Source: JAIMBK01 sp040755215 (lineage in GTDB: Bacteria > Bacillota > Desulfotomaculia > Desulfotomaculales > Nap2-2B). From it: a DNA stretch of 61,545 bases. The position numbers and the translations under genes were made by a program. The notes beneath the pieces are model-generated. The model saw only the letters and a program-made list of their open reading frames with translations, did not search any database and was not told where the DNA came from. Below, piece by piece: positions 24,250 through 33,215 of this stretch. The stretch covers positions 1-61,545 of the forward strand of contig JBFMBG010000007.1 of assembly GCA_040755215.1 (NCBI GenBank), written 5' to 3'. Position 1 is the stretch's first letter. Every line of letters starts with the position of its first letter.

Positions 24250-25478
24250 GCCGGCAGCGCTTCCAGGAAGGCCTGCACCCGGGTGCGCACCTGCTCCTCG
24301 GCATACGCCCGCGGGTCGGCCATGTCCGCCTCGATCAAAAGGCCGGGGACACCCGCCGCGGCCATCACCCGGCGGCGGATTTCCTCCTGCACCAGCGAGT
24401 AAGGTTTGCAGGAGCGGTTGGAGTGCATGACGAACCCGTCGACGCCGAATTCTTTAATCAGCTTCACAATGTCTTGCGCCCGGTAATCGATCCCCTGATT
24501 TAAAAAGATGCCGGTGTAAGTGCGCGCCAGGCTCTCCAGGGGATCGCCCGGCAGGATTTCCACCGTCCAGCCCCCGGCGTAGGTATCCACCACGAAGCAG
24601 GCCCCCCGCTCGGAAAACATTTTAAAAAAGCCGAAAAGCCGGTACCAGATGGCGATGTTGTCCCAGAGCAGGCGGTGCTTCTCCCCGGCGACGGCGGCCT
24701 GCCCCCGGCGCACCCGTTCCTGCACCTCGGAGAGCAGGCGCCGGTAGTAACCCACCGCCTCTTCGGTTCCCCGCATAACCACGATGGGCGCCAGGTGCAA
24801 AAACATATCCGGAATGTTCAAGGGAGAGGGCCGGGTGCGGCAAAGGTTGCGGATTTCCCGCCACAGACCCACGGCTTCCTGGCTCAAGGCCAGGGTTTTT
24901 TCCAGGGCCCCCGGTTGGAATTGGCGCCCGGTCAGTTTTTCCAGGCCGGCAGTCATTTCCCGGAACTGCTCCAGGACGTAGCGGACGGCGTGTTCCGGGG
25001 GCTCCCCGGCTTCGGTGACAAAAGGCGTGTCGATGACGAAGAGGGGAACACGGTAGTGGCGGGCCAGTTCTTCGTACCATTTCAGAACCGTGCCGCAGAT
25101 GTTATTGCAGGCGACCAGCAGGTCCGGGGCGGGAAGCCCGCCGGCCGGCGCGCCCTTCGGCGCATAGACCACTCCCAGGTTGGAGCGGGCGTAGGAGCAG
25201 AGGTCCTGGGAATACCCCCGGTTTTCCGCCTCCTGGCACAGCTCCTGGGCCACCCGCGCCGTGCCGCAAACGGCTCCGTAGTTTTCCGGGTAAACAGTAA
25301 AAATGTTAAATACCCGCAAGAGCTCCACCGGGGCCCCGCTGGTCACCCAGGCCAGCGGTCTTTTCAGCGGCCGGCCCCACCAGCGGTGGTAACGGGCCAG
25401 CAGGTAGTGCTTGTTCATGGTCCGGCGCAGGTGGCTGGTCGTTTTCAGCGGAAGGTAGCTTTTTTTCGTTTTGGACAC
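24246..25478 (-). CDS. 2-hydroxyacyl-CoA dehydratase / benzoyl-CoA reductase family subunit (1)
   Basis: A 410-residue HgdB/BcrBC-type subunit. Cys residues likely to hold the 4Fe-4S cluster occur in AVCGTARVAQELC, DLCSYARSNLG, CNNICGTVLKWYEEL and MHSNRSCKPYSL; the C-terminus has LLIEADMADPR, typical of the family. The pair with the next gene would make the substrate-binding heterodimer that needs an activase; none lies next to it, but one is encoded at 4703-5734. Neighbouring acyl-CoA ligase suggests a CoA-ester substrate, not otherwise defined. Confidence 0.85.
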   Translation of the reverse strand: MSKTKKSYLPLKTTSHLRRTMNKHYLLARYHRWWGRPLKRPLAWVTSGAPVELLRVFNIFTVYPENYGAVCGTARVAQELCQEAENRGYSQDLCSYARSNLGVVYAPKGAPAGGLPAPDLLVACNNICGTVLKWYEELARHYRVPLFVIDTPFVTEAGEPPEHAVRYVLEQFREMTAGLEKLTGRQFQPGALEKTLALSQEAVGLWREIRNLCRTRPSPLNIPDMFLHLAPIVVMRGTEEAVGYYRRLLSEVQERVRRGQAAVAGEKHRLLWDNIAIWYRLFGFFKMFSERGACFVVDTYAGGWTVEILPGDPLESLARTYTGIFLNQGIDYRAQDIVKLIKEFGVDGFVMHSNRSCKPYSLVQEEIRRRVMAAAGVPGLLIEADMADPRAYAEEQVRTRVQAFLEALPA

Positions 25479-25534
25479 GAATTCTCACCCCTGCATAAAA
25501 CTAACAAAATCGCCTATTCCAGAAGAGGCGCGCC

Positions 25535-26665
25535 TCATAAACACTCGAGGAAGGCCTGCAGGCGGGTTTTTTCCTGGCCGCCCGGGCTGGCCCCTTCCAG
25601 CTCCAAAACGTACACCGGCAGTCCGGCGGCGCGCAGTCCCTGGGCCAGGGAAACCGCGTCCCAGGCGTGGGGATCGCAGTATTTGCGCAGGATCAGGATA
25701 ACGGCCTCCGCCCCGCGGGAACGGGCCAACTCCAGCAGGTAATCCCGGCGGGCGGCGAGCCCCTGGTGGCGGCAGGGGCAGGGCGGGCGCTGCAAAATCC
25801 GCGCGGCCAGGGCTTCGAAAAGGTCGCCGGTCTCCTCGACCAGCCCCGCAAAGTGCCGGTAGCCGGTGCAGGTGTCGTCAGCCGCCACCCCCACCCCCAA
25901 TTCCGCCAGCAGACCGGGTATTTCCTCGTTTTCCAAAACGGCCCCGCTGATCAACACCCGGCGGAGGCGGTTCTTTCCCCTTCGATTTTCCGCCTCTTCC
26001 CCGGCCCGTTTGGGAAGCACGGGCAGAATTTCCTCCAAAGCCTTTGCGTACAAACTCCGGGGAACAACCTGCGCCGTCCGCTCCAGCCTGGCCACCAGCG
26101 CCGCCGGAAGGTGCGGACGCAGCTCCTCCAGCCTTTGCACCAGCCCCCGCACCCGGTTATTCAGCGCGATCGCCCGGCGCAGGTCGTCCGGGTGAAAAGC
26201 GCGTCCGCTTAACCTTTCCAGCTGCCGCCCTATCCTTTCCAGTTCCGCCGCACAATACCGGAGGGCCCCCGGGGCGTTCAGCGTCACCGGCGGGACGAAG
26301 CTAACCGTAACATCGGTAACGGCATAACGCCAGATTTGGGAAAGACACTGCATGGTGTCGCAGGTGTGGACGAAACCAGTCTCCCGGAACGGCAAGTCTC
26401 CCCTTTCCCCCTGCTCCAAACACCCCCGGGCCACCGAGCAGCAGTAAGTCGGCAGGCGGGCGGGCGTCCCGGCTTTGGCCGGCGGAAAGATCCGCACCGG
26501 CTCCCAGCCGAAGGCCATGGTCAGCTCTTCCGGCCAGTAGCTGCAAAAATAAGCAAAGGGCCGGCCGCCGGGAAATTGCTCGCTCCAGGCACGGTAAGGC
26601 AACTCGGCCGCCGCGGCCAGTTTCTCCATCCCGGTACCGGCAATCAGATCACGCCAATGATCCAC
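25535..26665 (-). CDS. 2-hydroxyacyl-CoA dehydratase / benzoyl-CoA reductase family subunit (2)
   Basis: A 376-residue partner subunit. FCSYWPEELTMAFGWEPVRIF, TYCCSVARGCLEQG and HTCDTMQCLSQIWRY are conserved Fe-S and substrate segments; LISGAVLENEEIPGLLAELG, DDTCTGYRHF and ILRKYCDPHAWD continue the family pattern. The GTG at 26665 has AGGAGG nine bases upstream and fits the family start; the frame is open further to 26767. It is 56 bases upstream of subunit 1 and co-directional, so they form an operon. Confidence 0.85.
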   Translation of the reverse strand: MDHWRDLIAGTGMEKLAAAAELPYRAWSEQFPGGRPFAYFCSYWPEELTMAFGWEPVRIFPPAKAGTPARLPTYCCSVARGCLEQGERGDLPFRETGFVHTCDTMQCLSQIWRYAVTDVTVSFVPPVTLNAPGALRYCAAELERIGRQLERLSGRAFHPDDLRRAIALNNRVRGLVQRLEELRPHLPAALVARLERTAQVVPRSLYAKALEEILPVLPKRAGEEAENRRGKNRLRRVLISGAVLENEEIPGLLAELGVGVAADDTCTGYRHFAGLVEETGDLFEALAARILQRPPCPCRHQGLAARRDYLLELARSRGAEAVILILRKYCDPHAWDAVSLAQGLRAAGLPVYVLELEGASPGGQEKTRLQAFLECL

Positions 26666-26757
26666 TATGTAGCGCCTCCTAGCGTTAGTCGTAATTCTTG
26701 CCCCGAAAATACCCTTTTGCCCGCCGTTCGTTTGCCGTCGCGCCAACACTTCGGGCT

Positions 26758-26990
26758 GACCCGGCACTCAGCTTATACGTAAGGTTTCTTTTATAATCCG
26801 CTACTGGATAAAGCTCATCTAAAACAATAAGCCTTAAAAGTGCTGGAAGCTGAGTGCCGGATGTTTCGTTACCAGCGCCTTTAGCCCGGCACTCAGCTTT
26901 TCCGAAATGTTACTCCAGATTTCCATGCCTGTTTTAGATTGGCCACCATTGAATATAAACACGAGTTAGTCTAGGCTGAGTACCGGGTCG
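26758..26990. repeat. Four alternating inverted copies of a 14-bp motif (MITE-like element)
   Basis: The motif CCGGCACTCAGCTT occurs forward at 26761-26774, reversed at 26847-26860, forward at 26886-26899 and reversed with changes at 26975-26987. The outermost copies extend to 17-bp terminal inverted repeats starting GACCCGG and ending CCGGGTC. GCT flanks both ends, compatible with a 3-bp target duplication. No coding sequence is visible inside. This explains most of the 415-base gap between the dehydratase operon and the acyl-CoA ligase gene. Confidence 0.6.
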
Positions 26991-27080
26991 CTCCCGGCAA
27001 ATCGAACGGCAGACCGGTGGGCTTCGAATTCCTAATCCCCAACCCTTCCATAGCGCCCTAATGGTGCCTGAAAAGATCCC

Positions 27081-28832
27081 TTATCCGCTTTCCTTGCGCA
27101 GTTCCTTGCGTAAAATCTTGCCGATGGCACTCTTCGGCAGTTCTTCCCGGAACTCCACCCGCCGGGGCACTTTATACGGCACCAGGTGCTGCCGGCAAAA
27201 GGCGATAATTTCTTCCTCCGTGCAGGCGGCGCCTTCGCGCCGGACGACAAAGGCCTTTACCGCTTCGCCGCGGTACTCGTCGGGAACGCCCACAACGCAC
27301 GCCTCCTTCACCGCCGGGTGGGCGTAAAGGACGTCTTCCACCTCCCGCGGGTAAACGTTGAAACCGCCTGTGATGATCAAATCCTTCTTGCGTTCCACTA
27401 CGTAAAAGTAGCCGTGGGCGTCCATGTAGCCGATATCCCCCGTGTAAAGCCAGCCGTCGCGGATGGTCGCCGCCGTCTCCTCCGGTTTCTTGTAATAACC
27501 CAGCATCAAGTCGGGGCTTTTCAGGACAATTTCGCCGATTTCGCCGGGAGGCAGTTCCTTTACCCCCGTTTCCGCGTCCACAATCTTCATCACCGTATCG
27601 GGAAACGGGATCCCGACGCTGCCGGTTTTGTTCACCCCTTTGTACGGGTTGGCGCACTTGGCAGTAACCGCCTCGGTCAGGCCGTACCCTTCCATCAGCC
27701 GCGCGCCGGTCAGTTCCTCGAACCTTTTCTTCACTTCCGGGGGGAGCGACGCCGCACCGGCAAAACAGCCGCGCAGCGAGGAAAGGTTGTAGCGGGGGAG
27801 GTCTGGGTGGTTGATTAAGCCAATATACATGGTGGGAACGCCGGCAAAAAGCGTGGGGCGGTAGCGGTGGATGGCCTTGAGCAGTTCTTCCGGCTTGTAG
27901 CGGGGGAGCAGGATGCTGGCCGCCCCGGAGACAAGCGGCGCATTCAGGCAGACGCTCATCCCGAAACCATGAAAAATGGGGAGTACTCCCAGGATGCTGT
28001 CGTTCTCCTCGATGCCCACCCAGGAACGACACTGGTAAGCGTTGACAACCAGGGCATAATGCGACAGCATCACCCCTTTCGGCACCCCGGTAGTCCCGGA
28101 AGTGTAAATCAGCACCGCCAGGTCGCGGAAAATGTCCACTTCCCCTGGCGCGGCAGCCGTCTCCGGCGCCGGTGCAGCTTTTTCAGCCGTTGCGGCCGTT
28201 TCGGCCGCTGTAGCCGCTCCGGCCGTTGCGGCCTTGGTGACCTTTGGAACCCGGGTCAGCAGGCTTTTAAACGGCAACCCTTTTTTCACCGCTTCTTTGG
28301 CCGCCGGGCTCATTTTTTGCTGCAAAGGGTAGAGGAAATTTAAAGGAAAAGGGAGAAAATCGGCTACCGACGTGTAAATAACCTGCCCGGGAGCCTGGCA
28401 GCGCTGCCGCACCTTTTCCAACCGTTCAGCCAACAAATTAAGTACAAACGCCACTTTCACTTCAGCGTCGCGAAAAATATACTCCAGTTCCCGTTCCGTG
28501 TTCAACGGATTAACGGGGACCACCGTCGCCCCGCGCTGCAAAAGAGCGTAGTAGGCCAGCACGTACTGCGGACAGTTTGGCAGCAGCAGGGCAGCCTTTG
28601 TTCCCTTCCCGACGCCCAGCCCGGCCAGCGCTGCCGCCAGGCTGTCCACGGCCCCGGCCAGTTCGCGATAGGTTATTTTTTTGCCGAAAAAAATCAGCGC
28701 CGGCCGGTCCGGATATTTTTCCGCCGCTTCTTTAAACAGCTGCGGAAGCGGTTTTTCCGGGTAATGCAAACTCTGCGGCACATGCCCATCGTAACTGGCC
28801 AGCCAGGGAAATTCCCCCTTTTCCCGGATCAT
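27081..28832 (-). CDS. fadD: Long-chain fatty acid/acyl-CoA ligase
   Basis: A 583-residue AMP-forming adenylating enzyme that converts a carboxylic acid, ATP and CoA to acyl-CoA. Motifs: P-loop IYTSGTTGVPKGVMLSH, EGYGLTEAVT, LYTGDIGYMDAHGYFYVVERKKD, and the C-terminal Lys in LPKSAIGKILRKEL. An Ala/Thr/Glu-rich linker (about residues 205-232, with repeats of TAAETAATAE type) interrupts the N-terminal domain and is not usual for the family. A divergent GntR regulator shares an operator-like repeat with this promoter. Confidence 0.93.
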   Translation of the reverse strand: MIREKGEFPWLASYDGHVPQSLHYPEKPLPQLFKEAAEKYPDRPALIFFGKKITYRELAGAVDSLAAALAGLGVGKGTKAALLLPNCPQYVLAYYALLQRGATVVPVNPLNTERELEYIFRDAEVKVAFVLNLLAERLEKVRQRCQAPGQVIYTSVADFLPFPLNFLYPLQQKMSPAAKEAVKKGLPFKSLLTRVPKVTKAATAGAATAAETAATAEKAAPAPETAAAPGEVDIFRDLAVLIYTSGTTGVPKGVMLSHYALVVNAYQCRSWVGIEENDSILGVLPIFHGFGMSVCLNAPLVSGAASILLPRYKPEELLKAIHRYRPTLFAGVPTMYIGLINHPDLPRYNLSSLRGCFAGAASLPPEVKKRFEELTGARLMEGYGLTEAVTAKCANPYKGVNKTGSVGIPFPDTVMKIVDAETGVKELPPGEIGEIVLKSPDLMLGYYKKPEETAATIRDGWLYTGDIGYMDAHGYFYVVERKKDLIITGGFNVYPREVEDVLYAHPAVKEACVVGVPDEYRGEAVKAFVVRREGAACTEEEIIAFCRQHLVPYKVPRRVEFREELPKSAIGKILRKELRKESG

Positions 28833-28872
28833 CCTGTCAACCCCCCACTAAAAATTTAAAATATTTTCCTCG

Positions 28873-28903
28873 ATTATATCAGACCCGGTCCAACCATTCA
28901 ACC
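28873..28903 (-). promoter_or_regulatory. fadD promoter overlapped by GntR-type operator (copy 1)
   Basis: On the minus strand TTGAAT (28901-28896), 17 bases, TATAAT (28878-28873), 41 bases before the start codon. The sequence GGTCCAACCATTCAACC (28887-28903) covers the -35 box and spacer and recurs with one change in front of the divergent GntR gene. Confidence 0.7.
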
Positions 28904-29027
28904 CCTCAACAGGAACGGTTCTGCGGTTGTTGCATCCAGCAAATCAAGAACCGTCTGCTTGCCTGAGACCTTCCCTGCTTGCCTGTCGGCAAGTCAATAA
29001 CTGTTCCCGCTTGCCCGCGCCTGCCCG

Positions 29028-29087
29028 TTGACTTTTTCATTGACTCGGTTTAAAATCGATGTTAGTAAGTGGTTCAACCATTCAACC
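29028..29087 (+). promoter_or_regulatory. gntR promoter and GntR-type operator (copy 2)
   Basis: TTGACT (29028-29033), 17 bases, TAAAAT (29051-29056). Just after the expected transcription start lies TGGTTCAACCA (29070-29080), a perfect palindrome around one central base, inside the 17-bp repeat GGTTCAACCATTCAACC (29071-29087). Position is ideal for autorepression. Confidence 0.7.
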
Positions 29088-29118
29088 TATTTTCGATCAG
29101 CGGCAGGTGACTTTGCCC

Positions 29119-29817
29119 TTGGTCTTCAAACCGTTGAGAAAGCAGAATCTTTACGAAAGCATCGCCAATCAGTTGCTGACCCTGATCAGGGAGGGCCAGT
29201 TTAAAGCCGGCGACCAGTTGCCCGGGGAAAGGGAGCTGGCCGAGTCGCTGGGCGTAAACCGGACCACGCTGCGGGAGGCGCTGCGGGTACTGGAACTGAT
29301 GCGGGTGGTGGAAAAACGGCCCGGGGAAGGAGTTTTCGTCCGCGACCTGGAAAAGGAATCGAGCGTGGAGACGCTGGTTTTCCGCTTCCTGGTGGAGGAC
29401 GGCCTGGATAACGAGACCCTGCGGAGCGCTTTTGAGGCCATGATTTTCATCGAAGCCAGCATGGCCCGGCTGGCGGCGCAGAGGGCGACGCCGGAGGAAG
29501 TGGACGAGCTTCAAAAACTGTGCGCTAAAATTGAAGATCAAATCGCCAGCGGGGAAAATTTTACCGATCTGGACCAGAAATTTCACCAATTAATTGGAAA
29601 GTTGGGCAAAAGCCCGGTGCTTTGCGCTATTGATTCCACCATGTGGATTATCGTGAAAAAATACGCCCGGCTCCTGCACCGCCCGGAGGAACGCCGGAAA
29701 AGCTGCGCCCTTGGCCACCGCCGGATCGTAGAGGCCATTGCCAAGGGCGACCCCGGACGGGCCGGCCGGGAAATGGAAGAGCACCTGCAGGGCGCCTTGA
29801 AAGCACTGTTTTTTTAA
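29119..29817 (+). CDS. GntR-family regulator, FadR (FCD) subfamily
   Basis: A 232-residue regulator. The winged-helix domain (about 1-75) has YESIANQLLTLIREGQFKAGDQLPGERELAESLGVNRTTLREALRVLE cut here into visible helices; the all-helical FCD ligand domain follows with Asp/His metal-type positions in DLDQKFHQLIGKL and GHRRIVEAIAKGD. The TTG at 29119 is chosen: AGGTGA lies eight bases upstream, and the ATG at 29059 would precede the likely transcription start. Divergent from fadD, so an acyl-CoA or organic acid is a plausible effector. Confidence 0.88.
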   Translation: MVFKPLRKQNLYESIANQLLTLIREGQFKAGDQLPGERELAESLGVNRTTLREALRVLELMRVVEKRPGEGVFVRDLEKESSVETLVFRFLVEDGLDNETLRSAFEAMIFIEASMARLAAQRATPEEVDELQKLCAKIEDQIASGENFTDLDQKFHQLIGKLGKSPVLCAIDSTMWIIVKKYARLLHRPEERRKSCALGHRRIVEAIAKGDPGRAGREMEEHLQGALKALFF

Positions 29818-29869
29818 AACTGGTTTCTGAAAAAGAGAGGTGGTGGTGGAGCGGGTCCGCAGTAAACTC

Positions 29870-29945
29870 TCCTGCCGCTTTTTCGCGGTACCAATAGATG
29901 GATATTTCTACGGTAGCGTGCCAGTAACGCAAAAAAGCGGCAGGA
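29870..29945. repeat. Long imperfect inverted repeat between gntR and the alcohol dehydrogenase
   Basis: TCCTGCCGCTTTTTCGCG (29870-29887) is complementary, with one change, to CGCAAAAAAGCGGCAGGA (29928-29945); pairing may continue weakly inwards. It could be a bidirectional terminator or a small mobile-element remnant. No gene is visible in the 223-base spacer. Confidence 0.5.
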
Positions 29946-30040
29946 AGGGCTGATTTTATTTCCTGAGGGGTTGCATCTTTTGCCGGCAAAAATTTTAAAA
30001 TTTTATAACTTCAGCAAACAAATCTTTGGAGGTGGTTGTT

Positions 30041-31315
30041 TTGATTTCCGGACGCGAAAACTGGTGGACCGACGATCCCAAGCTGCGGATGTTGTTCTCG
30101 GTGGCAGGCGCCTCGGGCATCCGGGGGCTCGCCAGCTATTTCTTCGCGCCCAAGCTGCTCCTGGGCGCGGACGGTTTGAAAATGCTGCAGGGGGCCGTTC
30201 CGGCGCTGTCCAGAACAAAAAAGGCGCTGCTGATCACCGACAAAACGGTTCGGAACCTGGCCGAAAAAGTGCATAAGGCGCTGCGGGAAGGCAGCTGCCA
30301 GGCGGACATCTGGGACGAGGTAATTCCCGAACCGCCGCTGGAAAACGTGCTGGCCGGGGCGCAAGCGGCCCAAAATTTCGGCGCCGACGTAGTGGTGGCG
30401 GTGGGCGGCGGATCGGTAATGGACGCTGCGAAAGCGGTCTGCCTTAAGTACGCCCGGCCCGACCTGGACCTCCGCCAGGTAAAGCCGGCCGACCCGGAAA
30501 CCCTTTCCATGACGTCCCTGGGGATTAAAACAAAAGTGCTCCTGGCGGCCGTACCCACCACTTCCGGAACCGGGTCGGAAACAACGGCGACGGCGATGAT
30601 CACCGACGGCAAGCAGAAGATGATTCTCAACCACCCCGAATTAGTCCCCGACCTGGCCCTGCTGGACCCGGCCTTCACCGTGGGCATGCCGCGTCAGCTC
30701 ACCGCCTACACCGGCTTAGACGCCCTGGCCCACGCCACGGGCAGCGTCCTTTCCCACTGGTCCAACGAATATACCGTCGCCCTGGGCTACCAGGCGATCA
30801 AACTCACCCTCAGATACTTGCCCCGGGCGGTGGCCGACGGCCGGGATTACGAGGCGCGCATGAAAATGGCCATGGCCGCCAACATGGCGGGGATGTCTTT
30901 CGGCAACGCCGCCCCGGGCTTCGAACACGCCATGGGGCACGCCTTCGGGAAACTTTTCAACGTCCACCACGGCTGCGCCGTCGGCCTTTTCACCCCTTAC
31001 ATGATCCAGTACGTCTCCAGATACTCCGAAAGATACCTGGACCTGGCCAAACAACTCGAAATCTCCGGGGAAAGTCCGGCGGAAATTCTCGCCGGCCTGG
31101 TCGATTTCTACGTTTCCTTTATCCGTTCCGTGGGGGGCCCGGCCACCATCGCCGAACTGGGCATCACCCGCGAACAGCTGGAGGAAAATTTCGAAGAGCT
31201 GCTGGACTTGACCATGAACGACGGCTGCACGCTGATGAGCATTCGGCCGCTTACGCGCGAAAACTACCGCAAATTATACCGGTGCGCTTTCACGGGCGAA
31301 AAAGTAGACTTTTAG
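30041..31315 (+). CDS. Iron-containing alcohol dehydrogenase
   Basis: A 424-residue group III dehydrogenase. The NAD(P)-binding region has VVVAVGGGSVMDAAKAV and VPTTSGTGSET; metal ligands are provided by the Asp and His of AYTGLDALAHATGS and the His residues of GFEHAMGHAFGKLFNVHHG. It interconverts an alcohol and an aldehyde. GGAGGTGG lies five bases before the TTG at 30041. The aldehyde ferredoxin oxidoreductase gene follows after 13 bases, so the pair could carry carbon between acid, aldehyde and alcohol levels. Confidence 0.93.
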   Translation: MISGRENWWTDDPKLRMLFSVAGASGIRGLASYFFAPKLLLGADGLKMLQGAVPALSRTKKALLITDKTVRNLAEKVHKALREGSCQADIWDEVIPEPPLENVLAGAQAAQNFGADVVVAVGGGSVMDAAKAVCLKYARPDLDLRQVKPADPETLSMTSLGIKTKVLLAAVPTTSGTGSETTATAMITDGKQKMILNHPELVPDLALLDPAFTVGMPRQLTAYTGLDALAHATGSVLSHWSNEYTVALGYQAIKLTLRYLPRAVADGRDYEARMKMAMAANMAGMSFGNAAPGFEHAMGHAFGKLFNVHHGCAVGLFTPYMIQYVSRYSERYLDLAKQLEISGESPAEILAGLVDFYVSFIRSVGGPATIAELGITREQLEENFEELLDLTMNDGCTLMSIRPLTRENYRKLYRCAFTGEKVDF

Positions 31316-31328
31316 GAGGGAAAAAGCA

Positions 31329-33140
31329 ATGTACGGATACGCAGGGAAGCTGGGCTACATCGACCTATCCGCCGGAAAGGCAGAAATAAAAGAAATCGAC
31401 GAACAGCTGGCCAGGCAGTTCATCGGCGGCAGCGCCCTGGCCTGCCGGCTGGTGTACGACCGGATCGGGCCCCAAACGGACCCCCTGGGACCGGAAAACC
31501 CCCTGGTTTTCATGACCGGGCCGCTGACCGGCACCACCGCCCCCTCCAGCTCGCGCTTTGCCGTTTGCGGCCGCTCGCCGCTGACCGGCATCTGGGGGGA
31601 GGCCACTTCGGGTGGGGCGTTCGGGCCGAAAATGAAGCTGGCCGGTTTCGACGGCCTGGTGATCACGGGCAGGGCCGCCCACCCGGTGTATCTTCTGGTG
31701 GAAGACGGGGAAATCAAACTGGAGGACGCCGGCCATCTCTGGGGGGAAGACAGCTACCGGACGCAGGAACTGATTAAGGAAGCAGCGGGCGACTGCAGCA
31801 TTGCCTGCATCGGGCCGGCTGGGGAAAACCAGGTGGCCTTCGCGGCGGTGATGAACGACGCCGGGCGGGCAGCCGGACGCTGCGGCCTGGGCGCCGTAAT
31901 GGGCAGTAAAAACTTAAAGGCGGTCGCCGTCCGGGGCAAAAAGAAGGTACCCCTGGCCGACGCCGACAATTTCAACATGATGAACAGGTTCATCCTGGAA
32001 GAGGTGAAAAAGGCCACCACCCTGTTCACCCAGTACGGGACCATGGGCTACATGGACGTGGGCATGTACTTTGGCGATGTACCGGCCAAATATTTCACCG
32101 AAAACGTTTTTCCGGTGGAAAAAGTGACCGGCCAGCGGCTGCGGGAGGATTTCCACGTCACTTTTGAGCCCTGCCTGGGCTGCGCCATCGCCTGCGGGCG
32201 CAAAACCAGGCTCACCGGCAAATATAACCGCCTCAGCGTCGACGGGCCGGAGTACGAGAGCGGCGTTTCCCTGGGGCCCTTGTGCGGCTGCTACGACCTG
32301 GAGGCCATCACTTTCGCCAACCACCTGTGCAACGCCTACGGCCTGGACACCATTTCCGCCGGGGTAGTCATCGCCTTTGCCATGTACCTGCTGGACAACC
32401 GGTTAGTCACCCCCGAAAGGCTGGGCTTCGCCATCTCCTGGGGGGACAGCGCAGGAATCTTCCGCCTGCTGGAACTGATCGCGAAAAAAGAAGGCCCCGG
32501 GGCGTTACTGGCCGGGGGCGTCAGGCGGATAGCGGCGGAACTGGGGGTGGACCCGGAACTGGCCGCCGAAGTTAAGGGGCTGGAAATTCCCATGCACGAC
32601 CCGCGGGCGTTCGCGGGAATGGCCCTGGTCTACGCCACTGGCCCGCGCGGCGCCTGCCACGAAAGGGCCGACTTCTTCATGCTCGACCTGGGGCTGGTGA
32701 AGCAGGAGTGTCTGGGTCTGGGCCCCGGCGAAGACCGCTTCTCCCTGGAGGGCCGGGTCGAGCACGTGGTTAAACTGCAAAACGTGCGGGAACTGGACAA
32801 CGCCTTCTTAAGGTGCGTCTTTGCCTCCCTCCCCCTGGACGTCACGGCGAGTCTTTTGGGCCTGGCCACCGGTTCTTCCTGGACAGTTGAGGAACTGCTG
32901 ACCGTGGGCGAAAGAAGCACAGCCCTGAAAAGAATGTTGAACTGCAGGCTGGGTATCACCAGGGCGGATGACCGGCTGCCGGAAATCATCAAACGCCCCT
33001 ACCGGGAAGGATCAAACGCCGGCTTCGTTCCCGACGAAACCGCGCACCTTCAGGAATACTATACCCTCCGGGGCTGGGACTGGGAAACGGGCCGGCCCAC
33101 GGCGCAAAAGCTGGCCGAACTGAACCTGGAGCTAACCTGA
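31329..33140 (+). CDS. aor: Tungsten-type aldehyde:ferredoxin oxidoreductase
   Basis: A 603-residue enzyme using a tungsto-bispterin cofactor to convert aldehydes to acids with ferredoxin, or the reverse. The N-terminal domain has GGSALACRLVYD and the cofactor segment FAVCGRSPLTGIWGEATSGG. The 4Fe-4S ligands are the CxxCxxxC of EPCLGCAIACGRK (about residue 282) and a distal Cys in LDNAFLRCVFA (about 496). The start has GGAGGG eight bases upstream. It is coupled to the alcohol dehydrogenase. The exact aldehyde is not determinable. Confidence 0.94.
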   Translation: MYGYAGKLGYIDLSAGKAEIKEIDEQLARQFIGGSALACRLVYDRIGPQTDPLGPENPLVFMTGPLTGTTAPSSSRFAVCGRSPLTGIWGEATSGGAFGPKMKLAGFDGLVITGRAAHPVYLLVEDGEIKLEDAGHLWGEDSYRTQELIKEAAGDCSIACIGPAGENQVAFAAVMNDAGRAAGRCGLGAVMGSKNLKAVAVRGKKKVPLADADNFNMMNRFILEEVKKATTLFTQYGTMGYMDVGMYFGDVPAKYFTENVFPVEKVTGQRLREDFHVTFEPCLGCAIACGRKTRLTGKYNRLSVDGPEYESGVSLGPLCGCYDLEAITFANHLCNAYGLDTISAGVVIAFAMYLLDNRLVTPERLGFAISWGDSAGIFRLLELIAKKEGPGALLAGGVRRIAAELGVDPELAAEVKGLEIPMHDPRAFAGMALVYATGPRGACHERADFFMLDLGLVKQECLGLGPGEDRFSLEGRVEHVVKLQNVRELDNAFLRCVFASLPLDVTASLLGLATGSSWTVEELLTVGERSTALKRMLNCRLGITRADDRLPEIIKRPYREGSNAGFVPDETAHLQEYYTLRGWDWETGRPTAQKLAELNLELT

Positions 33141-33215
33141 AAATAAATTTCTTCTCGTCTGATGATGCCGCTTGCGGCATGAGGAACTACCCCGAAAATA
33201 CCAGGCACAAGATAT

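Noticed and set aside
24675..25742. 355-codon plus-strand frame over the dehydratase subunits
   Set aside because: Shadow of the minus-strand dehydratase genes, which hold the conserved Fe-S cysteines.
26758..26990. CRISPR array
   Set aside because: The repeat copies alternate in orientation and have irregular spacing (38 to 90 bases), unlike direct CRISPR repeats, and no cas genes are present.
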